Shown here: positions 34,490 to 45,156 of the stretch, piece after piece
Layout: each line of letters starts with the position of its first letter
Numbering within the stretch: position 1 is the stretch's first letter
Assembly (NCBI RefSeq): GCF_949628265.1
Contig: NC_088787.1
Coordinates: 36,010,844-36,074,843, forward strand
Reading direction: 5' to 3'
Source: Cloeon dipterum
Lineage: Eukaryota > Arthropoda > Insecta > Ephemeroptera > Baetidae
Length of the DNA stretch: 64,000 bases
Program-made: the position numbers and the translations under genes
The notes under the pieces: model-generated
The model's database searches: none
Told to the model about the DNA's origin: nothing
The model's input: the letters and a program-made list of their open reading frames with translations, nothing else

Positions 34490-35000
34490 TCATGCACTCG
34501 GTGAAGGCTTCTTGATACACGCGTCTGTTGAGCCAAACAACTCTGCGTCTCTGCGGCCAGCAATGCGTGATGAGAAGTTGTTTATATACTTCAATTATTT
34601 AAATCAAATATTCCTCCTCTGATAACAGAGGTCGCAGGGCAATATTGAAGACATTTCAGACATAAATAAATTTGGCATAAGATAATTATTCTAATAATTA
34701 TTGTCTTAGGAAAATAAACATGACATCAACTTGCAGCATATATACAGAGGAATTATTTTTTATGTATATATTTATACCGTAGCAAACACCTTCTGATTCT
34801 CAAAACTGTGAATGGAATTAATTAAATCGGACGAATCGCCTGCTCTTTCCTTTTGGACGAAGTGAAAGGTCAATTGAGTGATCCCTCGTCCACGGCCCCG
34901 TCGCTATCAACCGATGCTTCTCTGCGTCACCACACGCTCTCGTAATATTCGTATCAAAAAATCATTTTAAACGTATTTTCCCCACATGTGTTTTCCTTTT
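34490..35000. other. upstream flank of the protease gene
   Basis: Non-coding. On the minus strand TATAAACAACTTC (about 34572-34584) is a candidate TATA box about 90 bases before the protease ATG. Confidence 0.4.
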
Positions 35001-35004
35001 TCTC

Positions 35005-35110
35005 ACCGGCGGGTCCGGATTGCAATCTGTGTTGGTTCTTGGCCGGTAAGCAGTCAATATGGCGTTGAAATAATGGAGGCCAATCAGGAGACAGTCCTGC
35101 GGCAAATCAG
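35005..35110 (+). repeat. dispersed roughly 100-bp repeat, copy 3
   Basis: TTGCAATCTGTGTTGGTTCT, GTCAATATGGCGTTGAAA, TAATGGAGGCCAATCAGGAG. About 0.5 kb upstream of the minus-strand protease start. Confidence 0.75.
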
Positions 35111-35114
35111 AAGC

Positions 35115-36030
35115 ACATTTATTCAAGGTCCGGTTTCAGGATTGTCATTTGGCGGTTATGGCTTCACGGTAGTGAAAACCTAATAAAATACTCCGAGTTC
35201 GTTGAAATTGGAAATTTTCGAAATTTTTTATCTCAGGATCACTTCAGGCGCAGACCCTGAAGGTCAATTTCGACCTTCATTGGTCTGCCCTAAGTCCTCT
35301 TGGTGTTTCTGAGAAATTAAAATGCGAAATAAAATCAACTTGAAGAACGAGAGGCGAACTCGCTGCTCAAAGTGCATACGCGGTCAAGCGGCCTCGATCA
35401 AAAGTTTTTAAATTCAAAATTCGAATTTCAGCAAATCTATCGCGATTGCACCTATGAAACTTGGTCTGCTTGTGCAGAATTTAACGGGCTACATTTCAAC
35501 CCTAAAAACGCTTCAAACTCTTTACTTTAAGCAAATATGAATTTCAACGCAAAAAATCACGTCCAATTGAACTCCAAATTCGCTTTTAATTTTAAATTTC
35601 ACACTTTGCACACGAGTTGGCCGCTACCATCTGCTGTGATGTTTACTCATCTTTTCAAGTGCTGTGCAGAGGTTCTAAAAAAATACCAATAACTTCAAAC
35701 ATGTTTCAAATCAAAACGTGTCACGACAAAGAAACTAATGTCGTAATTATTTGTAATTTCTATGCAATGGACGGGTATCGGATTATTGTTCATTCAATTT
35801 ATTCTTTTCAACTGAACAAACAATATAATTACACTAACAAATCCCATATACTTTTTTATATTTAAATCAGGATTGTCTAAATAATCAAATTTGCTTTGAA
35901 TGCATATAATTTTTGAGGAAAGCAGGATACATATACATATAAAGATGAATAAATCGAAATCAATTAAACTATTTCCTCGGCCAGGAAAAGCAATTGGTCT
36001 TTAATTTCACCATTTCATTTTAAAAATAGT
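35115..36030. other. no gene seen
   Basis: AT-rich spacer. An 82-codon frame at 35617-35865 lacks an ATG start and splice support. Confidence 0.4.
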
Positions 36031-36035
36031 CTGCC

Positions 36036-36095
36036 ATGGAGACTGAAGATCGATTTCAACTGGCAAAATTTCGGATTAATTTGCAATCGCATTAA
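36036..36095 (+). pseudogene. decayed first exon of an LRR-family gene
   Basis: ATGGAGACTGAAGATCGATT begins a 19-codon frame (METEDRFQLAKFRINLQSH) that aligns with the first exon of copy D (MDSDDRLQLAQIRLHNLQEH) but stops at TAA where D continues. No further exons follow. Confidence 0.6.
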
Positions 36096-36622
36096 TTCTT
36101 AAAGTATATTAATTTCATAACAAACTTAAAAAGATAATAGTGAATAATGTATATTGACTTCTGCTTAATAAATAAAAGACTGTTATTGATTGACTTGAAA
36201 TATATAATAAGAATTAATTCATTTAAATTAGTACAAATAAATTATAGGATACATTATGAAGTGGTTTCGGAATGTTCTAAATCGGTCGCCCCCGGCCGTT
36301 AAGATAATCCTAATAATGATTTTTATGTACAACATTTTTAATCAAGACAACAAAGAAAAAGATTTCATGGAATCAAGTAACAATAAAATCATTTACTGAC
36401 TATGAAATCAAACATCAATGAATTGTTATTCCGTGCATTGAATATAAAATTAAAGTGTTTAATATTTGACGAGAGCAAAATTGATGCACATATATGATTG
36501 TATTTTAAGCGCTCTAAGCCATATTAACTATTCCCTCGGACCCGAATAGCTGCATACTTGGATAGTTCTAATCTTTAACTTGAAATCAGTTAAGATATTT
36601 TCAACAATATACGCAACCTGCC

Positions 36623-38858
36623 ATGGACTCCGATGATCGATTGCAACTGGCGCAAATTCGACTGCATAATCTGCAGGAACATAGTTTGTTCGACATTTTA
36701 GTAGAAAAGGTCGTAACAAACGTAGATTCCTTCATATCTCAACCCAGTGACAAAAAGCGGTTTGGTGAGTCCAAAATCTTGCATATTTTGTTTTTCTATA
36801 TGACTTTTCTTTTCAGCGCAACCAGTTCTGCAAAAATACTATGGTAAAAAGGGTAAAAAAATGTCGAAAATCTTTTTGAAATTGCGTGAGTAATGAAATT
36901 ATAAATAGTTTGTGAGGATATTAATAACACTTACATGTACAGCTCATAATGTAATCGAGGTAATTTTAAAGAGAGTTCTGAGTCGGAAATGCAGCAACAA
37001 GATTGGAGACACAACGGAATTCACCAAAATGAAAAATAGAGTTGCTCAGTTGCTAAATTCGAGGACTAGAAAAATAAACTTGAGCAATCTCTTGTCTTTT
37101 TGCCCCGCTAATGAGAATCTACTGGAAGAAGTTACAGAGGTAAATAATTAAAAGCCCTCTACTGATACGGATCGTCTCCCAAAATGGTTAATTATTTTTA
37201 CTGTGCAGGTTTTGGAACTAATTGGAGCACGGGCCCCTAACATCGAATCACTCGCAATTCAAGCAGGAATTTCTGTTTGCTTTGGCGATGAAAATGACGA
37301 CCATAATTGTAACAAAAGCAATACTTTAAACAGAAACGCAGTGCAGGCGATCCGTGGAATGGAAAAGCTGAAAACACTTCGATTTCGTGGCTACAGAATC
37401 AGATACTCGAACTTGAAGACCATCTGCAGAAAGTTAAAAGGTCTGAACAATGTCAACGTCGACCTGCACGTTGACGAAAACAAAGAATTGGAATTGCAAT
37501 CTAAAAATGGCGTTGATGATTTTATCAAGAGCTTTTCCTACCTGAAATCATTTCTCTTCAGGGCATATTCGGAAAATAAAATAGAGCTATATAAGAGCCA
37601 GGTCACAATTACAAGACTTTGCTTGCAACACCTGCCACTTCTGGAAGCGCAGTTCTGAATTCGGCCACCGCGGAAAATTATGCTGAAAATTCTTTCACTT
37701 TCTTCCCAATCCCAAGGCAAGCACCAGCGACAGGATCTTATGCCTTGCGCCACATGTGCATCAACTCTGGAGGGTTGGAAGCTGAAGATGTGGAATGGTT
37801 TCCGGTAGGTTCAGCGAGTGAGTAAATAAAATTATTTATAAAATCAATTTAAATTCACAACCAGTTTAAAGGAAGAGCGCGAAGAGAGCAACAACAGAAG
37901 CAAATAAATGCGATAAAACCCTAAAAGCGAATTAGAGCGAGAAAAAGCGAAGCATAAATCGATATAAATTTTCTGAAACCCATTAAAAACCAAGAAATAT
38001 GAGCTAAAACTGAACTTATATTCATGATAAAAAACGTCCACAAACTTTGATGTAAAATGATTTAAGTTAAATGCTAAAATATAGCTGCCAAAATATTCAG
38101 CAATAGGGCTCTGTTCTTAAACGCAAAATAAAGCGAATTCGCTTGGAAGCAAGAACGAGGAGAAAAAAGCGGAGCAAAAAAACGCAAAAAGGTCCGAATT
38201 TGTTGCCAAAAAAAGCAAGCAAGAAAAAGCAGCTTTTTTCCGCTCCGAATTTGTTGCTGGGTAAGCCAATCGCTGTTGCGACAAATGCAAAGATTTTTGC
38301 GTCCAAAATTGTGTTTTTAAGTTTCAATAAACTTGAGTTCCTCGAATAAAATTCACAGTATAATTTTCCAAAGACTAATGGCTCATTTCAAAATTTTGAT
38401 TTTTAGCCACGAAACCGCATTCCTTTCGAACATCCTTTCCAAAACTGCAAACTTTTACCATGCGAAACGAGTATTTCAACGCAGACGACCTGAGAAAGGT
38501 GTCAACCTTGATTGCTGAGAAGAGGATCCTCGACAATCTCGACCAGCTCCACTTTGATCACTCGTCGGCCTTGGAAATTAACGCAGACTACAGATCAGAC
38601 CCTCAATTCTCGCAATTCGCTCTGTTTTTTCCAGCTTTTAGTGAATTGATGAAGAATGCGATCGCGTTTTGTGCCAATTTGAACGACGTCCATGTCTACC
38701 TCAGCTTTTATGACGAGGATTTGTATGAGTCCATCGAGAAAGAACACGGAACGAATGAAGATGTTCCTCAAAAAATTTTGAATTCAGAGATTTTCCGTGT
38801 GCTTGGGGAGGAACAACTTAACGAATATCTTGTAGCTTGCAACGCTTACGAATTATGA
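36623..38858 (+). pseudogene. LRR-like family copy D (frameshift and missing exon)
   Basis: Exons: 36623-36764, 36817-36885, 36943-37139, 37209-37804 and a last exon 38407-38858. The N-terminus MDSDDRLQLAQIRLHNLQEH leads into SLFDILVEKVVTNVD, the counterpart of SLLDLAIKALCDNID in copies A-C. The fourth exon reads GARAPNIESLAI and MEKLKTLRFRG and hits TGA at 37656-37658. The frame resumes two bases over, matching copy E, so a 2-base indel is likely. The exon corresponding to 46925-47120 in E is absent and the last exon does not join in phase. The last exon (PKLQTFTMRNEYFNADDL) is itself well kept. Probably a pseudogene; if an independent gene starts at 38460 it would be 132 aa. Confidence 0.5.
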
Positions 38859-38864
38859 ATTGGT

Positions 38865-39440
38865 TTATACTCACGCATCGAGAAAATAATTTATTGAACG
38901 ACAAATTTTTACTCAGGAATAGTTTATAGTTTCTGACCAAAATTTTAATTTTATATTTATACAGAACATGCTTCTATGTGATTTTAATAAGATCTTCCTC
39001 AAAAGTAAAGAAATAAATAATGTGCTAAATTATAAATATGCATCTTCAAACGCCAGTAGTTTTGATACCAAGATATTTCTTTGTCCCTTCTGCTAGTTAA
39101 TATTTACGGCACTATTTTCTGGCTCGACCTTGAAACACGTACTGTACAATGCTTGCCTTATGCCCAGCGTTGCCATTTTTCTCAAGGTTGCGTTGCCGTG
39201 ATCCACCCCCAGGAAAAACATATTGATGTCAAATATCGATATTTATTTGACCGTGTCTAACCTGCGCCACCTTCAGGCGAGCAGAGGAGAGCATAAAAAG
39301 GCACATATATTTGAGTGAGCGAGAACAGCTGCATCTAAATTCGGTTGAAGGCGGTGAGTTCTTTAATTTTTTAACCAAGAAAAGCCTGCAAAGATTCAAA
39401 ACTAACACACACGTATTATTTTAGTAAATATCTTTATCCA
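38865..39440. other. upstream region of LRR copy E
   Basis: Non-coding. GCATAAAAAGGCACATATATTTGAGTGAGC-type sequence at about 39290-39320 is a plausible TATA promoter, followed by an apparent leader intron (GGTGAGTTC at 39352, acceptor TATTTTAG near 39424) before the ATG at 39443. Confidence 0.4.
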
Positions 39441-39933
39441 CCATGGATGACGAGCAGAAACTAGAATTGACAAAAGTAAGGCTGCAATCTTTGAGAAACA
39501 AAAACAAGAGTTTGCAGGATTTCACGACTCGAGTGATCGCAGAAAATATTTTTCGTTTCTTGGACGAAGACACATGGAAGTTGACTGATCTCTGTAGCTA
39601 TATCCAAATAGTTTATTAATAATAATAAGTTAATTTTAATTATTTAGCGAAATGTATGCGTAATCGAATGGTGGCCGAAATTACTTTAAACAAATTCGAA
39701 ATTCAAGAATCGAATGCTGTTGCTGAGGTAATTTGCAGCAAAATTTTTAATTTCTTCTTGCTGCTCCTTAACGATAAGACTAAGGACATACATCTTGGAA
39801 AACTGATGTCTCTATTTCCGGAAAAATGTCCATTTGGTGGGCCAACTTTGTTTGAGGTAAATATATTATTAAAAATAATTGAAACGCATTAGTTAATATG
39901 GAACGAATATATAGCTGATCCATGGGATCGCTG

Positions 39934-40786
39934 TGTTGCGAGAAAGAAAGAAATAAATAGAATTCGAAAAAATTACTCAAAATTCCCTAAGCTCAGGCCG
40001 ACAATACCTATACGCACAAAGCCTTTCTTCTCGCGGTGGGTTCTACGACCACCAGCTGCAGCAAATTCAGAAATTCCTTGAGCAAATATCCTAAAAATGT
40101 CTGCGCACAAAGGAGGGAAAGCCAAATTTAAACCCGCGCAACTTAACAAGACAATTGGACTTTATTAATTTACTCTAAACAGTACACAAGAAAGAATACA
40201 ACGCGGATCACTAGAATTCCGCTTCCGACGCCTCCGAACTGATATCGCTCGCTCCCTTCTGGACCATAAACCCTACGTCGCTCCGCCACTGCCGAAACTG
40301 GCAGAAATTAGCAGCAGCCTGACCGCTCACTCGCCGACATCTGAAATTGATTCCTAAGTGGCGGCCCACAACTTACTGCCCAAAACTACCTTAAAGTCCA
40401 CGGCACGGCCCTGCGACGGAAGTCCTCGGCGTTGCCCACGAGCCCTCCAAAAGTGATCTCCTACCTTGTCTAATTACGCTGTCCGACTTCGGCCTGCCCA
40501 CACAAACACAAAATCAGTTACAGGAATTTACTTGGCTCCAGAGATCTTACTCGTTTAACTCGTGGACTTCGCTTCTCCTCGTTCCGTCCTTGTTCGGGTT
40601 TTTATACGGTCCTTTCTCCTCCTGCGTCTAGCTCCTCCTCGTTCTCCTCGTTCTCCACGTTAACCCCTTCCTGTGCCTGTCGTCTTTTGAGAGGGTAGCT
40701 TTACTCCCCTAAGAAAGAAGAAGGTTATCCCCTTAGCACCCTCATCCCCCACCTCCTTAAAGCGCCCCTGCCCTTGCATCACATCA
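39934..40786 (-). repeat. LTR (left copy, 3' LTR of the minus-strand element)
   Basis: 853 bases. Minus-strand TATAAAAA is near 40600 and AATAAA near 40165. It appears identical to 43622-44474. Confidence 0.9.
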
Positions 40787-41398
40787 TAATCCTCCCCCAA
40801 GGGCAGGGCGCACATCTCATCTAGACTGGCATCCTCGGTGGTAGTCGATCCTGATTAGCTTATGATGCCAGTTAAATTTGGGGTGGGCCCTTCACTTGAC
40901 TTAAATAGAGTGCTGGGTTGCTTCTTTCCTACGAACATAATGTCTCAATGATTATTTTATCTGTCATTTATAAATTTATCACAAAGCATCTCAGTACATG
41001 TCTGGTCAACAAGGTTCTTCCCGGCGACATATAGAAATTTAAACAAATTTAGAATTCAAGGAAACTTCCATGTCCCGACGATCGACATTTTTTTTAACTC
41101 CTGCGCCTGCCTTCATGACAAGTCTTCGTCACACACAAATTGAATTAGATTAATATGTTTAAGTTGGGAAAGATTTCTTCTTGGTCGGCTGTCGTAGTTA
41201 CGAACAAAAGCAAGATATCAATGCGGCTACAATAATTATTATTTTATGAGCCTGAACCAACCTTACCGCCGGTTATCATTATCATTCAAAACCGGTATCA
41301 GAAGAAAACAATTTTGACACCTTTGCCATGATGAAAATGCTAGTTGGATGAAATGACCGGTACTTTTGATTGGAAACCGGTATATCAAGACTCATGCG

Positions 41399-41707
41399 CA
41401 GTGTTCGCAAAATGCCGTCTTTTTCCGGAAAATGACATGCCAGTGGTTAAAACCGGTTTTAACCGGTTGTAACCGGACGATTCCGGACTCCTAAAAATTG
41501 TTAATTTTTGTCTCACAACAATGTATTTAGCACACCGTTGTCGTCACATAATGTGCCGTCAATACCGTGAACGGTGACAAACTAAGGTAATTTTTTTTTA
41601 AATTGGAAAAAACCGGAAAGTGCCGGTTAAAACCGGCTAAAACGTTCTGGCAAAAACCGGTTTTAGCCATGCCGGTTATAACCGGCTGGCTGAAACTTTG
41701 AACACTG
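41399..41707. mobile_element. 309-bp hAT-type MITE inside the LTR element
   Basis: The ends CAGTGTTC and GAACACTG are inverted repeats, and an 8-base direct repeat CTCATGCG (41391-41398 and 41708-41715) flanks it. Both are hallmarks of hAT elements. The interior is rich in AACCGGTTTTAACCGG-like short repeats and has no transposase. Confidence 0.85.
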
Positions 41708-41942
41708 CTCATGCGATTGCACTAACCACAGTAACCACCATGCCTCCTTCTAGACTTTTAGCTGTTTTCGATTCCGCTGACTCGACTGATCTCTTCTCGA
41801 AATTAAATCCTAAACTTAACATATTAAAACACTTCACGGGGACAACCAAATGACGAATAAAATCACTTTTCACAACAAATTAAAATTTTCCGCATCAATT
41901 TTCGCCTCAAAATAATGAGTAGACTCTCTTGCTGGGTACACT

Positions 41943-42998
41943 TTATCTGCAGCGGGAGCATTGTGGACCACCTGCGCACTGCTCCCGTGGCTCGCCGACG
42001 TTCTTTTGATGGCGAGCATAATCCCAAAAATTCCGCAGCAAGTTGAAGGTAACTCGGCCCGTCCTTTCCAGAACAATCAACAATTTTTTCCTAAGACTCT
42101 CTATCCATTCTGCTGGGACCTGATGCAATTTGAACGATTTAAAAGATTCCTCATATTTTATGACCTTAAACGCCGTTTTCGAAGACTTAGCCAACCAGAC
42201 TGGGATTCCTTCTTCATCGACTACTCTGATTGTTGGGGGAGGTGGTGGACCATCACTCAATTCTACCTCTTGGACTTGAATTATTGCCCTTGGCTGATTT
42301 CCTGTTTGGACGAGAACCGATATTTCTGAATCAGGCGGCACCTTACTCTCTTGAAATGACCCTTGAGGCTGAATCTGCTCCGGAATTCTCTTTTCCTTGT
42401 AAGAATCGAATTGATTCAACGCTGCGATTGTGACAAAATTTACCTCACTCCTCCCCAGGTCGTTGGCATTTTCCTGGAATGCGTCTCTCTTCGTTTGTTG
42501 ATTGAGGCCAAAGGGAATTTCTCCCCATGGGAATTGAAGCACCTGTCTAGAAGAAATTAGATTCACCTGGTGCTTGATCAAAAAATCACAGCCGATTAAA
42601 CCTTCAAAGGTGACTCCTGAACCCTCGACGACAACAAATGCGTGTCTACAACCCTTTTTTTCCCAATCGACAAATAACTCAACCTGGCCAACAACCTTCA
42701 ATGGCGCGCCATTCGCAGATCTGACGTCTTGTAGAAAAGGCACGATGATGGCGCGCAATTTTTTAGCTAACGCCAGCGACATCAAACTAACCATTGCACC
42801 TGAACTCACTAAAAATGGGACATCTTCCCCTAAGACTCGACCAACAACAACGAAACCCGATGTAGGTGTCACTCTGTGCACTGCGGCCTTCATAATGTCT
42901 TCTGAAATTAATTCACGACCGGTTCTTTGTTCACAAAAATTATTGTCAGCTTTATTTTTTATGACAGGGGGGAGGGAATTTGTTTTTACTCCCCCCAT
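41943..42998 (-). CDS. retroelement protease-like ORF with substituted active site
   Basis: A 351-codon frame. After an N-terminal stretch, GEDVPFLVSSGAMVSLMSLA matches the retropepsin active-site loop, but the catalytic aspartate of D(S/T)GA is Ser (codon AGT at 42804-42806). A second conserved block FEGLIGCDFLIKHQVNLI matches the ILGxDFL flap-partner segment. The frame continues through a proline-rich tract and ends without an RT. It follows the zinc-knuckle frame with a 13-base overlap in another phase, as gag and pol often do. The enzyme is expected to be inactive. Confidence 0.7.
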   Translation of the reverse strand: MGGVKTNSLPPVIKNKADNNFCEQRTGRELISEDIMKAAVHRVTPTSGFVVVGRVLGEDVPFLVSSGAMVSLMSLALAKKLRAIIVPFLQDVRSANGAPLKVVGQVELFVDWEKKGCRHAFVVVEGSGVTFEGLIGCDFLIKHQVNLISSRQVLQFPWGEIPFGLNQQTKRDAFQENANDLGRSEVNFVTIAALNQFDSYKEKRIPEQIQPQGSFQESKVPPDSEISVLVQTGNQPRAIIQVQEVELSDGPPPPPTIRVVDEEGIPVWLAKSSKTAFKVIKYEESFKSFKLHQVPAEWIESLRKKLLIVLERTGRVTFNLLRNFWDYARHQKNVGEPREQCAGGPQCSRCR

Positions 42999-43525
42999 TT
43001 CCCGTTTTTTGCGTCGCTCTCAGGGCAGTCAAAAGGGGGATGGCCTTTGTTAAAGCATTTTGAACAAACTAGCAGGGGACAGTTCTTCAACGAATGACCA
43101 ACTTCATAGCACAAAGGGCACGACGTCTCACTCGCGTCTCTTCTCTCAGGTAACCGCGACTGACTTTTTAACGTCGTGGGAGGTCTAGAGGACACAGCTG
43201 AAGTTAAGTCCTCGGTTTGAACGCTCGACCTTTGCTGCCTATAATTGGGCGCCTCGAATCGAAGCGCCTGCTGCTGAGTTGGCTCGGCTGCTGCTGCCTG
43301 TACCTGCTGCTGGTTTCCCCTCCACGGCGCTCTGGGCCAACTAAAGACTGAATACGGGCCTGGAAGGGGTGGATAAGGCCCGTACTCTGGAAATCCTCCC
43401 CACGCTGCATTAGGATGAAACATGGGGGGATGATGCCCTGATTGAAAATGAAGTGGGGGTTGCGGCTGCTGCACGTTATCAGCCGAATCCCTCAGCTGCG
43501 GGTTTTCATCTGCTACTACTGGCAT
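42986..43525 (-). CDS. retroelement Gag C-terminal part with two CCHC zinc knuckles
   Basis: A 179-codon frame starting MPVVADENPQLRD. The first 90 residues are rich in Pro, Gln and Gly. Two CX2CX4HX4C knuckles follow in tandem: CPLCYEVGHSLKNC and CSKCFNKGHPPFDC. The usual capsid region is absent, so Gag is strongly shortened. It probably binds the element RNA. The protease-like frame overlaps its end. Confidence 0.75.
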   Translation of the reverse strand: MPVVADENPQLRDSADNVQQPQPPLHFQSGHHPPMFHPNAAWGGFPEYGPYPPLPGPYSVFSWPRAPWRGNQQQVQAAAAEPTQQQALRFEAPNYRQQRSSVQTEDLTSAVSSRPPTTLKSQSRLPERRDASETSCPLCYEVGHSLKNCPLLVCSKCFNKGHPPFDCPESDAKNGKWGE

Positions 43526-43621
43526 TTTAGAATGTTGATTTGCTACGACTGGCCTTTGTTAACACCTGACACCAGAATGTTGATCTGCTACGCTGGCCTT
43601 TGTTAACACCTGACACCAGAA

Positions 43622-44474
43622 TGTTGCGAGAAAGAAAGAAATAAATAGAATTCGAAAAAATTACTCAAAATTCCCTAAGCTCAGGCCGACAATACCTATA
43701 CGCACAAAGCCTTTCTTCTCGCGGTGGGTTCTACGACCACCAGCTGCAGCAAATTCAGAAATTCCTTGAGCAAATATCCTAAAAATGTCTGCGCACAAAG
43801 GAGGGAAAGCCAAATTTAAACCCGCGCAACTTAACAAGACAATTGGACTTTATTAATTTACTCTAAACAGTACACAAGAAAGAATACAACGCGGATCACT
43901 AGAATTCCGCTTCCGACGCCTCCGAACTGATATCGCTCGCTCCCTTCTGGACCATAAACCCTACGTCGCTCCGCCACTGCCGAAACTGGCAGAAATTAGC
44001 AGCAGCCTGACCGCTCACTCGCCGACATCTGAAATTGATTCCTAAGTGGCGGCCCACAACTTACTGCCCAAAACTACCTTAAAGTCCACGGCACGGCCCT
44101 GCGACGGAAGTCCTCGGCGTTGCCCACGAGCCCTCCAAAAGTGATCTCCTACCTTGTCTAATTACGCTGTCCGACTTCGGCCTGCCCACACAAACACAAA
44201 ATCAGTTACAGGAATTTACTTGGCTCCAGAGATCTTACTCGTTTAACTCGTGGACTTCGCTTCTCCTCGTTCCGTCCTTGTTCGGGTTTTTATACGGTCC
44301 TTTCTCCTCCTGCGTCTAGCTCCTCCTCGTTCTCCTCGTTCTCCACGTTAACCCCTTCCTGTGCCTGTCGTCTTTTGAGAGGGTAGCTTTACTCCCCTAA
44401 GAAAGAAGAAGGTTATCCCCTTAGCACCCTCATCCCCCACCTCCTTAAAGCGCCCCTGCCCTTGCATCACATCA
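43622..44474 (-). repeat. LTR (right copy, 5' LTR of the minus-strand element)
   Basis: 853 bases, apparently identical to the left copy. It would supply the promoter for minus-strand transcription. Confidence 0.9.
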
Positions 44475-45156
44475 GCTGAAAAGGCCCCGAACATCAACTC
44501 GCTGGTCCTGAATACAAGATACTGGGGCAAATTTCACTACGCCAGCCATGACGTGGTGGACGAAATCAGCAAACTGAAGGGTCTCCAAACACTGAGAATG
44601 CCAGAGCAAGAATTCGAATACTTGGACGTGGTGGAAATGTGCAAAGCACTTCCGAATTTGACTCATTTGGCAGTCAGGCACATTTACTTCCAAAATTCGA
44701 GCAGTTTCGGCAACACTGAGGAATTCCGCAGCTCCTTCCAGCACTTGAAAATCTTTCTTTTTCAATTACACAATAACGACGAAGAGCCAAAGAAATTTAG
44801 AAGAACCTGCATCAGTCTTCTTCCGGAGATTGAAATCGTCGGACAGCGCGCTGATGAAAAGCGCCACCATATGTGCGAAAATTTCGAGGACGTGGAAACT
44901 TCTTCCCTTGCTACATCCAAACTGCGCCACCTGAGCACGAGTCCAACAAAGCTCCCACTGTGTGATAAATTACCCAATGTCACCCATCTCAGGGTACAGA
45001 TATAGCTATAAGTTTTGAGTCCTGTTAATTGATGATAAAAATATGTTTTTAGGTAAGTTGGTGCCAATTCCAGACTTTCGACGAGCTTGAAGTCAAACCA
45101 TTGCTCCAATTCACACAAATCGAAAGCCTCAACCTGAGTTCGCTCCCCTCACATGC

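Larger units (their letters stand above)
39934..44474 (-). mobile_element. non-autonomous LTR retrotransposon with identical LTRs, inserted in LRR copy E
   Basis: 853-bp LTRs (39934-40786 and 43622-44474) start TGTTGCG and end CATCA. They look identical by eye and are flanked by a 4-base target duplication GCTG. On the minus strand each LTR has TATAAAAA and AATAAA signals, so transcription runs leftwards. The interior is only 2.8 kb: a gag end with two zinc knuckles and a protease-like frame, but no reverse transcriptase, RNase H or integrase. Next to the right LTR a 43-base segment (TGGTGTCAGG..) occurs twice, at the usual place for a primer site. A purine-rich GGGGGAGGATTA stretch borders the left LTR. 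Probably Ty3/gypsy-type, mobilised by a partner element. Confidence 0.85.

Noticed and set aside
41440..41690. AACCGG words read as a satellite or protein-coding repeat
   Set aside because: They are irregular, confined between the MITE ends, and no frame stays open across them.
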